A stretch of DNA of 64,000 nucleotides. Source: G963422745 sp963422745. GTDB lineage: Bacteria > Actinomycetota > Acidimicrobiia > Acidimicrobiales > Aldehydirespiratoraceae. The notes below the pieces were generated by a model. It made no database searches. It was not told where the DNA came from and worked only from the letters and a program-made list of their open reading frames with translations. Shown piece by piece: positions 52,349 through 62,101 of the stretch (positions are counted from its first letter, which is position 1; the number at the start of each line of letters is the position of its first letter). The position numbers and the translations under genes were made by a program. Location: NCBI GenBank assembly GCA_963422745.1, contig OY730477.1, positions 1,116,001 through 1,180,000 of the forward strand. Reading direction: 5' to 3'.

Positions 52349-55300
52349 ATGGTTGCTTTGTTGTTGGCGGTGGGGTTGTGGTTGTGGGCTGGGTCAGGAG
52401 AGGCCCTAGCCGCCACGGGTACTTTAGAGGCGGCGGCTGCTTCGGACGGTTCGGGACCGCAAGCCGCTGTTTCGGACACCTCGGAGGATGCGGTGGCGGT
52501 TTCGCACGGTTCACACGAGGAGGCTCCTGGCGACAGTTCGGCGGAGGCGGCTGTTGGGGTGGTTGAGTCTGCGGGTTCGGGGGGTTTTGTGGTGGAGTCG
52601 TATGCGCGGGATTATTCGGTTTCGGTTGGTGAGGCTGGGCGACGTTTGGGTCGGATCGCTTTGTTGCAGGAGGTGATGGGCTCGATCCGAGTGTTGGAGG
52701 GTTCGAGGGTTGCTGGTTGGGGGATTGATCATGGCGAGGATTTCGGGGCGTGGGTGTGGCTGTCCGGTGACGGTGAGCCGGGCGTGGAGGCGTCGCGGGT
52801 TGCGGCTGGTCATGATGATGTGGAGATCCGCACCGGTGCCACTCACACGTACGAAGAGCTACGGGTTGCTCAGGACCGGATTGCCCCCGCGCTGGCTGAA
52901 GATGATCCTGAGGTCAGCTCCAAGATCGCTGCGATGGTGGTCTATACGGGTATTGATATGGCAGCCAACAGTGTCACGGTTGGCATTGATTCCGGTTCGG
53001 GGTCTGGTCGTTCCCGCCGCGACACCTCATCTGGGGTGGAGTCAGATGCTGAGTGGGACTTGGCCGCCGAGACTGCTCGGTTTGCTGAAGCGTTGCAGGA
53101 ACATACGGGTGTAGGGATGGTGATGGCTGACGCTACGGGGTTTGAAGAGAACGCGAACTTCAGGGCCGGAGAAACGATGTATACGTGCACTGCTGGCTTC
53201 GCGGCCCAACAGGCCAGGGGCACCTATGGGGTTCTCACCGCAGGCCACTGCGACGACTACCAGGCAATGCACGGGTGGGTATTTCCTTACGTGGTTGGAG
53301 ATATAGGACCCAGAGCAGACGCGCAGTTCCACCGGTTCCCGCTTAATCCCTCCCTTCAGCTCACCAATGACTACAAATGCGGTGCTAACGCGAAGTCTGT
53401 ATGTAAGGTCACGGGAACTGCCAAACGAGTCGACATGATGGGCTCTTATATCTGTAAAACTGGAAGAAACACTGGCGTCTCCTGTGGTGAAGTCACAGAT
53501 ATTACAGTAACCCTATCGGAATTGTTCCGGTACTCCTCACTCTGCGGAACCGGGAACACATGTGAAGCAGCATATCTCTTACTCCATGGTCCTGGCCTGA
53601 AGTCATGTGTAGGCGACAGCGGTAGTCCATTATACGACTCTAATGGTATCGCTTACGGGATTCTTCATGGATCAACTGCAACCGGCTGCCAGCAGGAGGG
53701 TGTTACTGTCATCTTTTCGGCGATTGATGAGGTAGAAAATTATCTTAATGTCAAAGTTATGACGGCTCCTCCTCCACAACCCGACGCGCCTCAGAATCTT
53801 GTAGGGCGCTTCAACACCAAGACTGCGGGTGGGTTGGTATTGACATGGACACCATCCGAAGGTGCAATAGGGTATTACATCTATCGTCGGGTGAGTGGAT
53901 CCAACAAGAATTATGTGATTGTGGGTTCCAGTTGGAACGCAATTTATGTTAATCCCAATCTGCATATGACCCCCGGTACTAGGTATCAATATATTGTGCG
54001 GGCTGCGATGAATGGTGTGCTGAGTGCGCCTAGCAATGCGGTGGTACCATTGGCCGCAGAGCGGACAGAAAAAGACCCTGAAATTAAGGTCTCGGTCCCT
54101 GATGTCAAAGTCTCAGTGGAGCCGTCACTTGCCGCGCCTCAGAGTCTTGTAGGTAGTCTTAAGTCTAGAGAATCTGGTGGTGTGGAGTTGGTCTGGGAGT
54201 CTGTTGGGGGAGCAGTTAAGTATAATCTTTATCGTCGGGTGAGTGGATCGGGTAAGGGATACGAGCTTATCGGTACTAGCCAGACGACATCTTATGTTGA
54301 TCTCCATAGTTCTCTGCCGCCTGGGTTTAGGTATCAGTATGTTGTGCGGGCTGTGGCGGGTTCAGTGTTGAGTGAGCCGAGTAATGACTTTCAGATCGAT
54401 CTGATGACGTTTAGTGATCTTCGTGCTGAGGTTAGTGCGGATGGGGCTTGGGTTGATGTTAGCTGGAAGCTTGACCCGCCTGCTACTAGTGTTGATGTGC
54501 AACATTTTGAGGTCTTTCGTCGTAAAGCATCAGAGACTAGCTACACAACTATCGGAGAGGGTGCGTGTTGTTCTTACCGTGATCGTATCGGTACGGGGCC
54601 GCTTGCAGGGATGGAATACGTCTACCGGGTGAAACCGAAAAACCGATATGGTGTGGTGGGCTCGTGGGGATCTGAGTCTGATTATGCGACTGTGCAAGTG
54701 CCACCACCGGCTGCGCCTCAGAATCTTGTAGGTAGTCTTAAGCCTAGAAAATCGGGTGGTGTGGAGTTGACGAGTGGTGTTGAGTTGGTCTGGGAGCTTG
54801 TTGGGGGAGCAGTTAAGTATAATATCTATCGTCGAGTGAGTGGATCGGGTACTCAATATGAGCATGTGGGTACAAGCTGGCGGAGATCTTATGTTGATTT
54901 CCATAAGTTTTTGCCGCCTGGGTTTAGGTATCAGTATGTTGTGAGGGCTGTGGCGGGTTCAGTGTTGAGTGGGCCTAGTAATGACTTTCAGATCGATGTG
55001 ATGACGTTTAGTGATCTTAGTGCTGAGGTTAGTGCGGATGGGGCTTGGGTTGATGTGAATTGGAAGCTTGACCCGCCTGCTACTAGTGTTGATATCCAAT
55101 ATTTTGAGGTCTTTCGCCGCAAAGCATCAGATACTAGCTATACAACTGTCGGAGAGGGTAGGTGTTGCTCTTACCGTGATCGCATTGGTGTCGGGCCGCT
55201 TACAGGTATGGAATACTTGTACCGGGTGAAACCCAAGAACCGATATGGAGTGGTGGGCTCGTGGGGATCGGGTTCCGATTACACGGCTGTGCAGGTACCG

Positions 55301-56179
55301 ACCGCCAAGCCACGGGCACGGATGGCTGAACCCGGGACGCTTCTGGATTGGATCCCATTTCAGGGAGTCATCGTGTCCTGGGATGATGTCAAAGGTGAAG
55401 TGACCGGTTTTTCAGTCTACCGCCGGGCAGCCGTCAAAGGACAACAATATGGTCGGGTGGCCACTATTTCTGCTAGTGACCGTACCTTTTACGATGATCT
55501 TGAAGGGTTAACTCCAGGCGTCGAATACTATTATCGCCTGAAAGCGGTTAGCCGTCACGATGCTGAAGGCTATTGGGGAGGTAGATCAAACTATGCGGCG
55601 GTGACAGTCCCAGCCCTTACTGGCCTGCAAGCATCAGTTAGCCAGGACTCGGCGTCGGTATCGTTCTCTTGGGCGGAACCAACCGGTGACATTGCCGGTT
55701 ATGAGGTATATCGCCGGGCAGCAATAAAGGGCCATGCCTACACCAAGATTGGCGACACGACAACAGCTTCGTACTCTGACCCATTAACTGGCCTGGTTCC
55801 CGGCGCTGAGTATTATTACCGGGTGAAAGCAGTCAGCGCCGCCGGTGCGGTGGGCAGCTGGGGAACCGGCAAGAACTACGCGCGGGTTGTGGCTCCCGCC
55901 GTAGGCGGACTCAAAGCAACCGCTGTTTCTGGTGGCGTGGCAGTCACTTGGGTGAAACCTGCAGGTGACGTCGCCCGATACAAGGTGTACCGCCGGGTAG
56001 CCGTTCAAGGCCAGCCCTACGCCGAAATCGCTGAAACCACAACAGCTCCGTATCTGGACCGCTCAACTAACCTGACACCGGGTACCGAGTACTACTACCG
56101 AGTCAAACCAGTCGGCGTCAACGGCGTGGTTGGTGGCTGGGGGCCAGGCCCGAACTACGCCAGCATCGAATACCGCTAA
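52349..56179 (+). CDS. Array copy 11: secreted streptogrisin-like protease with 8 FN3 modules
   Basis: This 1276-residue protein runs from ATG 52349; the longer open frame to 52214 reads through the promoter and is not used. It has signal peptide MVALLLAVGLWLWAGSGEALA and a long stalk to about residue 75. The triad is His300, Asp324 and Ser424 (SCVGDSGSP). It shares the AAQQ protease start and FN3 types with copies 6 and 13. The LVWES/LRAEVS module pair is present twice here, against four times in copy 6. Adjacent cysteines occur as GACCSYRD and GRCCSYRD. It ends NYASIEYR. Confidence 0.86.
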   Translation: MVALLLAVGLWLWAGSGEALAATGTLEAAAASDGSGPQAAVSDTSEDAVAVSHGSHEEAPGDSSAEAAVGVVESAGSGGFVVESYARDYSVSVGEAGRRLGRIALLQEVMGSIRVLEGSRVAGWGIDHGEDFGAWVWLSGDGEPGVEASRVAAGHDDVEIRTGATHTYEELRVAQDRIAPALAEDDPEVSSKIAAMVVYTGIDMAANSVTVGIDSGSGSGRSRRDTSSGVESDAEWDLAAETARFAEALQEHTGVGMVMADATGFEENANFRAGETMYTCTAGFAAQQARGTYGVLTAGHCDDYQAMHGWVFPYVVGDIGPRADAQFHRFPLNPSLQLTNDYKCGANAKSVCKVTGTAKRVDMMGSYICKTGRNTGVSCGEVTDITVTLSELFRYSSLCGTGNTCEAAYLLLHGPGLKSCVGDSGSPLYDSNGIAYGILHGSTATGCQQEGVTVIFSAIDEVENYLNVKVMTAPPPQPDAPQNLVGRFNTKTAGGLVLTWTPSEGAIGYYIYRRVSGSNKNYVIVGSSWNAIYVNPNLHMTPGTRYQYIVRAAMNGVLSAPSNAVVPLAAERTEKDPEIKVSVPDVKVSVEPSLAAPQSLVGSLKSRESGGVELVWESVGGAVKYNLYRRVSGSGKGYELIGTSQTTSYVDLHSSLPPGFRYQYVVRAVAGSVLSEPSNDFQIDLMTFSDLRAEVSADGAWVDVSWKLDPPATSVDVQHFEVFRRKASETSYTTIGEGACCSYRDRIGTGPLAGMEYVYRVKPKNRYGVVGSWGSESDYATVQVPPPAAPQNLVGSLKPRKSGGVELTSGVELVWELVGGAVKYNIYRRVSGSGTQYEHVGTSWRRSYVDFHKFLPPGFRYQYVVRAVAGSVLSGPSNDFQIDVMTFSDLSAEVSADGAWVDVNWKLDPPATSVDIQYFEVFRRKASDTSYTTVGEGRCCSYRDRIGVGPLTGMEYLYRVKPKNRYGVVGSWGSGSDYTAVQVPTAKPRARMAEPGTLLDWIPFQGVIVSWDDVKGEVTGFSVYRRAAVKGQQYGRVATISASDRTFYDDLEGLTPGVEYYYRLKAVSRHDAEGYWGGRSNYAAVTVPALTGLQASVSQDSASVSFSWAEPTGDIAGYEVYRRAAIKGHAYTKIGDTTTASYSDPLTGLVPGAEYYYRVKAVSAAGAVGSWGTGKNYARVVAPAVGGLKATAVSGGVAVTWVKPAGDVARYKVYRRVAVQGQPYAEIAETTTAPYLDRSTNLTPGTEYYYRVKPVGVNGVVGGWGPGPNYASIEYR

Positions 56180-56307
56180 AAGAACCATCATTGATACTGG
56201 GTCCGGCTCGCTAACAAACATTTTGGCCCGGCCCTGGTGATCGCGAAGCCGTGCACATGTGTGGAGCCTGACGTGTTAATTGAGTCCCGCCCGCCTCATC
56301 AACGCAC

Positions 56308-56313
56308 TATTCT
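56308..56313 (+). promoter_or_regulatory. -10 element of copy 12 (TATTCT)
   Basis: It lies 6 nt before ATG 56320. Confidence 0.6.
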
Positions 56314-56319
56314 TGTTAC

Positions 56320-59292
56320 ATGGTTGCTTTGGTGTTGACGGTCGGGTTGTGGTTGTGGGCTGGGTCAGGAGAGGCCCTATCCGATATGGGAACTTCGGAG
56401 ACGGCTACTTCGGACAGTTCGGGAGAGCCAGCAGCCGTTTCGGATACTTCGGTTGTTCTAGCTGTTTCGGACGGTTCGGGAGAGTCGGCGGCTGTTTCGG
56501 ACGGTTCGGAGGAAGAGACTGTTGCGAACAGTTCACAGGACGAGTTTGCTGTTTCGGTGGTGGAGCCTGCTGGTTTTGTGGTGGAGTCGTATGCGCGTGA
56601 TTATTCGGTTTCGGTTGGTGAGGCTGGGCGGCGCTTGAGCAGGATCGCCTCGTTGCAGGACGCCATGGGCTCGATCAGAGTGTTGGAGGGTTCGAGGGTT
56701 GCTGGCTGGGGGATCGACCATGGCGAGGATTTCGGGGCGTGGGTATGGCTGGCCGGTGACGAAGACCCCGGCGTAGAAGCTGCGCGGGTTGCGGCCGCTT
56801 ACGATGACGTGGAGATCCGCACCGGTGCCACCCACACGTACGAAGAACTACAAGCAGCCCAGGACCGGATTGATCCCACACTGGTAGCAGATGACCCCGT
56901 GACCAGCTCCAAGATCGCCGCGATGGTGGTCTACACGGGTATTGACATGGCAGCCAACAGCATCAAGATTGCCATCGACCCGGATTCGGGGTCTGGTCGT
57001 TCCCGCCGGGACGCCACACCCCAGCAGGAGTCAGTTCCTGAGGGTTTCGCTGCAGAAGCCGCCGTACTTGGCGAGGTACTGCAGAAATACACGGGTGTAG
57101 GAGTGACAGTGACGGACGCCTCAGGGTTCGCCAAGACAGCGAACTTTCGGGCTGGAGACGAAATGTTGGGTTGCACGGCTGGGTTCGCAGCCAAACAGGT
57201 CGGAGGACCCTACGGACTCCTCACCGCAGGCCACTGCGATGATGACCAGGTAATGCATAGCGAGGTGCTGCCTATTGTGGTTGGAGGTGAAGGAACAAGG
57301 GCAGATGCACAGTTCCACCAGATCCCGTTTGTTTCCTCCCGTCAGCTCACCAATGACTACATCTGCGGCGCCAAAGCGGACTCTGTGTGTGAGGTAACTG
57401 GTACTCAAAAGCGAACCAATATGATGGGTGACTATGTCTGCCACACCGGAAATGGTTCTGATGGAAATGGTTCTGGTGTCTCATGTGGTACAGTAACAGA
57501 CATTTCAGTAAGCCCAACAGAATGGTACACTAACGGTGCGAATGCATGTAAGGATAAGGATGGAAACGGCATCGCATGTGAAAAAGTATTCGTTGAGGCA
57601 CAAGGATCAAATCTGAAGGTATGCTGGGGTGACAGCGGTGGACCAGTCTATGACGCTCACGGCATCGCCTACGGGATTCTAAGTGGAGGAATCGGGCTTA
57701 GTATCTGCAATCAAACCAACAAGTCTATAATCTTTTCTGCGACAAAAGAGATAGAAGACTATCTCAACATTAAGGTCTTGACGAAACCTCCTAGACCGCC
57801 TGACGTGCCTCAGAGGCTTGAAGGCTACTTGAGAATTGCTCCAAAGTCCGGGTCAAAAATGGAAATGAAGTTGACTTGGAGACCAGTTGACAATGCAGCG
57901 GGATATAATGTATACCGGCGTGTAAGTGGATCAGGTAAAGAATACGAGCATATTGGTACTACGTTGCAACCAACCTACCTTGATAATTTTCACAAGAGCA
58001 TTGAGGATACTCATCATCTAGTCGCAGGACTCAAGTATCAATATATTGTGCGTGCAAATAATGCAAACCATCTGAGCGAACCTAGCAGTGACTTTCATAT
58101 AGATCTATTAGCTATCAAAGACCTACAAGCTAAGGCTAATATTGAAGCACCATTGCTGGCAAGAGGTGTCCAGATAGACTGGAATATTGTGCCACCCTTT
58201 AACCGTCATCATATCCAGTATTTTCAAATATATCGACGCGAGATAGGATCTGGGAAAGGTTACGAGAAGGTTGGATCGAATGAGTGTTGCAATTTTATTG
58301 ACCCGATTTCGGGGCTACGCCCCGGGGTAGAATACTTGTATCGAGTAAAACCAATAAGTTGGTATCAAGATGCTGGTTCGTGGGGATCTAGCTCCGATTA
58401 TGCGGCTGTGCGAGTACCATCTGCTATGCCAAGGGCTCGGGTTGCTGATCCCGGGACTATATTCAATGGGAAACTATTTCGTGGAGTCATAGCATCGTGG
58501 AATGAGGTTGAAGCCGACGTAACCAGCTATGAGATATACCGTCGAGCAGCTGTGGCCGGGCATCCATATGAGCGGATCGCTACTACCAGCGAGACCGAAT
58601 ATTATGATCCTGAGGCCGGGTTAACTCCAGGCATGGAATACTACTACCGCATCAAGACTGTTAGTAGCACTGATGTTGTCGGTCACTGGGGAAGCAGATC
58701 GAACTATGCTGCGGTTAGGCTCCCGGCCCTTATAGGCCTGCAAGCAGCGGTCAGCTCAGACTCGGGGGCGGTAACGTTCACTTGGACGAAACCGGCCGGT
58801 GATCTTGCCAGTTATGAGGTGTACCGCCGGGTAGCCATTCGAGGCCAAGCCTATACCAAAATCGGAGAAGCAACCACCACTTCGTACTCTGACCCGTCAA
58901 CAGGCCTGATACCCGGCGCGGAGTATTACTACCGGGTGAAAGCGGTCAGCACTGCTGGAGCGGTAGGCAGCTGGGGAACCGGTAAGAACTATGCGCCGGT
59001 TGTGGCTCCCGCCGTAGGCGGCCTCAAAGCAGCTAATGCTTCTGGTGGCGTGGCAGTCACTTGGGTGAAACCTGCAGGTGACGTCGCCCGATACAAGGTG
59101 TACCGCCGGGTAGCAATCAATGGTCAGGCCTACGCCGAAATCGGTGAAACCACGGTAGCTTCATATCTAGATCAATCCACAGACTTAGTACCGGGTACCG
59201 AGTACTATTACCGAGTTAAACCAGTCGGCACCAACGGTGTAGTTGGCGGCTGGGGGCCAGGCCCGAACTACGCCAGCATCAAATACCGCTGA
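56320..59292 (+). CDS. Array copy 12: secreted streptogrisin-like protease with 5 FN3 modules
   Basis: This 990-residue protein has signal peptide MVALVLTVGLWLWAGSGEALS and one of the longest stalks, with five SD-type units. The triad is His305, Asp329 and Ser439 (VCWGDSGGP, bulky Trp beside the oxyanion hole). A loop between the paired cysteines is extended by a duplicated GNGSD/GNGSG segment. FN3 modules 1-2 follow copy 10. Adjacent cysteines read NECCNFID. It ends NYASIKYR. Confidence 0.87.
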   Translation: MVALVLTVGLWLWAGSGEALSDMGTSETATSDSSGEPAAVSDTSVVLAVSDGSGESAAVSDGSEEETVANSSQDEFAVSVVEPAGFVVESYARDYSVSVGEAGRRLSRIASLQDAMGSIRVLEGSRVAGWGIDHGEDFGAWVWLAGDEDPGVEAARVAAAYDDVEIRTGATHTYEELQAAQDRIDPTLVADDPVTSSKIAAMVVYTGIDMAANSIKIAIDPDSGSGRSRRDATPQQESVPEGFAAEAAVLGEVLQKYTGVGVTVTDASGFAKTANFRAGDEMLGCTAGFAAKQVGGPYGLLTAGHCDDDQVMHSEVLPIVVGGEGTRADAQFHQIPFVSSRQLTNDYICGAKADSVCEVTGTQKRTNMMGDYVCHTGNGSDGNGSGVSCGTVTDISVSPTEWYTNGANACKDKDGNGIACEKVFVEAQGSNLKVCWGDSGGPVYDAHGIAYGILSGGIGLSICNQTNKSIIFSATKEIEDYLNIKVLTKPPRPPDVPQRLEGYLRIAPKSGSKMEMKLTWRPVDNAAGYNVYRRVSGSGKEYEHIGTTLQPTYLDNFHKSIEDTHHLVAGLKYQYIVRANNANHLSEPSSDFHIDLLAIKDLQAKANIEAPLLARGVQIDWNIVPPFNRHHIQYFQIYRREIGSGKGYEKVGSNECCNFIDPISGLRPGVEYLYRVKPISWYQDAGSWGSSSDYAAVRVPSAMPRARVADPGTIFNGKLFRGVIASWNEVEADVTSYEIYRRAAVAGHPYERIATTSETEYYDPEAGLTPGMEYYYRIKTVSSTDVVGHWGSRSNYAAVRLPALIGLQAAVSSDSGAVTFTWTKPAGDLASYEVYRRVAIRGQAYTKIGEATTTSYSDPSTGLIPGAEYYYRVKAVSTAGAVGSWGTGKNYAPVVAPAVGGLKAANASGGVAVTWVKPAGDVARYKVYRRVAINGQAYAEIGETTVASYLDQSTDLVPGTEYYYRVKPVGTNGVVGGWGPGPNYASIKYR

Positions 59293-59300
59293 CAGAGGCT

Positions 59301-59345
59301 GGGCTTGCAGTTCGCCCGGATCTTATGTTGTTTAGATGCAAGCCC
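59301..59345. other. Inverted repeat downstream of copy 12
   Basis: The perfect 9-bp arms GGGCTTGCA and TGCAAGCCC enclose a degenerate inner hairpin. It is the homologue of the structure at 33390. Confidence 0.5.
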
Positions 59346-59393
59346 GTAGGTGCTTGTTGTCGATCGGGCATAAGTTGTGCGCGGGCGTGACCT

Positions 59394-59512
59394 AGGTGCT
59401 GCAGGTGCTCGCTGGCCATACAACATTGTCGTCAACGGTATGCCCCGGTGTCTTGGATGTCGCGAAGGGAGCCGGTCATCGTGCGGGTTAGTGGCTTCGG
59501 CGAAGAGTCTGT
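59394..59512 (+). pseudogene. Decayed amidohydrolase 3' fragment before copy 13
   Basis: This region is nearly the same as the one before copy 6 (GCTGGCCATACAACATTGTC), with the same amidohydrolase-derived core and without an open frame. Confidence 0.55.
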
Positions 59513-59518
59513 TAATCT
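59513..59518 (+). promoter_or_regulatory. -10 element of copy 13 (TAATCT)
   Basis: It lies 6 nt before GTG 59525, class II. Confidence 0.5.
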
Positions 59519-59524
59519 CATGGC

Positions 59525-61950
59525 GTGATGGCTTGGCTGTGGCGGTTGGGTTGTGGCTGATCTCGGGGTCGGGGTATGCCCTGACTGGTACGGGTACTTC
59601 GGAGGCGGCGGCTACTTCAGGTAGTGCGGTAGATGCAGCAGCCGTTACGGACACCTCGGATGTCCTAGCTGTTTCGGACGGTTCGCAGGATGAGCTGGCT
59701 GTTGGGGTGGTTGAGTCTGCGGGTTCGGGGGGTCTTGTGGTGGAGTCGTATGCGCGTGATTATTCGGTTTCGGTTGATGAGGCTGGGCGGCGTTTGGGTC
59801 GGATCGCTTTGTTGCAGGAGGTGATGGGTTCGATCCGAGTGTTCGAGGGTTGCTGGTTGGGGGATTGATCATGGCGAGGATTTTGGGGCGTGGGTGTGGT
59901 TGGCCGGTGACGATCAGCCGGGCGTGGAGGCGGCGCGGGTTGCGGCCGCTTACGGTGATGTGGAGATTCGTACGGGTGCCGCGTATACGTATGAGGAGTT
60001 GCGGGCTGCTCAGGACCGGATTGATCCCGCGCTGGCGGCAGATGATCCTGAGATGAGCTCCAAGATTGCTGCGATGGTGGTCTATACGGGTATTGATATG
60101 GCAGCTAACAGTGTCTCGGTTGGCATTGATTCCGGTTCGGGGTCTGGTCGTTCCCGCCGCGACACTTCATCTGGGGTGGAGTCAGATGCTGAGGGGGGTT
60201 TCGCTGCTGAGACTGCTCGGTTTGATGAAGCGTTGCAGGAACATACGGGTGTTGGGGTGGTGATGGCTGACGCTACGGGGTTCGAAGAGAACGCGAACTT
60301 CAGGGCCGGAGAAGAGATGTGGACATGTACTGCTGGATTCGCGGCCCAACAGGCCGGGGGCACCTATGGGGTTCTCACCGCAGGCCACTGCGACGATTAC
60401 CAGGCAATGCATGGGGTGTGGCTGTCTTTTGTGGTTGGAGATCTAGGACCCAGAGCAGACGCGCAGTTCCACCGGTTCCCGCTTGGTGCCTCCCTTCAGC
60501 TCACCAATGAGTACAAGTGCGGTGCTAAGGGAAGTTCCGTATGCAAGGTCACGGGAACTGCCAAACGAATCGACATGATGGGCTCCTATATCTGCAAGAC
60601 CGGAAAAAACACTGGTGTCTCCTGTGGTGAAGTCACAGATATTTCAGCAACCCTACCGGAATCAACATGTCCCTGCCGCCTGGATTCAGGTATCAATATG
60701 TTGTGCGGGCTGTGGCGAGTGCAGTGTTGAGCGAGCCGAGTAATGACTATCAGATTGATGTGATAACGTTTAGTGGTCTTCGGGCTGAGGTTAGTGCGGA
60801 TGGGGCTTGGGTTGATGTGAACTGGAAGCTTGACCCGCCTGCTACCAGTGTTGATGTGCAACATTTTGAGGTTCTTCGCCGCAAAGCATCAGAGACATCA
60901 GAGTCTAGCTATACAACTATCGGGCAGGGTGCGTGTTGCTCCTACCGTGATCGTATCGGTAGGAGGCTGCTTCCAGGGGAGGAATACCTATACCGGGTGA
61001 GACCCAAAAACCGCTATGGAGTGGTGGGCTCGTGGGGATCGAGTTCCGACTACACGACTGTGCAGGTACCGACCGCCAAGCCACGGGCACGGATTGCTGA
61101 CCCCGGGACGCTTTTGGATTGGATCCCATTTAGTGGAGTGATCGTGTCCTGGGATGATCTCAAAGGTGAAGTGACCCACTTTAGTGTTTACCGCCGAGCA
61201 GCCGTCAAAGGACAACAATACGTTCGGGTGGCCACTATTCCTGCTAGTGACACAACCTTTTACGTTGATCGTGAAAGATTAACTCCAGGCGTCGAATACT
61301 ATTATCGCCTGAAAGCGGTTAGCCGTCACCATGCTGAAGGTCATTGGGGAGGCAGATCAAATTACGCGGCAGTGAGAGTGCCCGCTCTGACTGGCCTGCA
61401 GGCCGAGGTGAGATCAGACTACGCGTCGGTAACGTTAAGCTGGGCGGAACCAGTCGGTGACGTCGCCGGTTATGAGGTGTATCGCCGGGCAGCGATTCGA
61501 GGCTTGCCCTATACCAAGATTGGTGACACGACAACGGCTTCATACTCTGACCCGTTGACTGGTCTGGTTCCTGGTGCGGAGTACTATTACCGGGTGAAAG
61601 CGGTCAGCGCTGCTGGTGTGGTTGGCAGCTGGGGAACCGGTAAGAACTACGCGCGGGTTGTGGCTCCCGCCGTAGGCGGCCTCAAAGCAGCTAATGCTTC
61701 TGGTGGCGTGGCAGTCACTTGGGTGAAACCTGCAGGTGACGTCGCCCGATACAAGGTGTACCGCCGGGTAGCCGTTCAAGGTCAGCCCTACACCAAGATC
61801 GGCGAAACCACAACAGCTTCGTATCTGGACCGATCCGCTAACCTGACACCGGGTACCGAGTACTACTACCGAGTCAAACCAGTCGGCGTCAACGGCGTGG
61901 TTGGCGGCTGGGGACCAGGCCCGAACTACGCCAACATCAACTACCGCTAA
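59525..61950 (+). pseudogene. Array copy 13: inactivated protease-FN3 gene
   Basis: Three lesions are visible. One T is missing in the signal peptide (CTGTGGCGG for CTGTTGGCGG). Eight bases are missing near 59837 in the propeptide (GTGTT-CGAGGGTT for GTGTTGGAGGGTTCGAGGGTT). A large deletion at about 60662 joins the protease, after GEVTDISATLPE, directly to a middle FN3 module in another frame, removing the GDSG loop and the first FN3 modules. His (TAGHCDDYQAM) and Asp (RADAQFHRFP) remain readable. From 60667 an open frame of 427 codons still encodes about 4.5 FN3 modules ending NYANINYR. It is closest to copies 6 and 11. Confidence 0.88.
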
Positions 61951-62089
61951 GACACCCACGGTGATTGGGGCCCTCCACAGTCGGAGGCGCCGAGGTGGAC
62001 CCTGCCTCGATTCTCAAAAGACGCGCGTGCCGCGGAGCCCTAACGGGCCTGGGCGTACTTGATTTCTTCACTTGACCACCCGGCTTGTA

Positions 62090-62095
62090 CTGTCT
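62090..62095 (+). promoter_or_regulatory. Degenerate -10 element of copy 14 (CTGTCT)
   Basis: It sits 6 nt before GTG 62102 at the position of TANTCT in the other copies; TACTGT at 62088-62093 is an alternative. The same variant precedes the stub at 38817. TTGACC at 62072 is too close to be a normal -35. Confidence 0.4.
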
Positions 62096-62101
62096 TACGG
62101 C

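Noticed and set aside
62072..62077. TTGACC as a -35 box for copy 14 (also seen before copy 1)
   Set aside because: It is only about 12 bases from the presumed -10 in copy 14 and is not conserved before other copies with the same -10, so a normal -35 role is unlikely.
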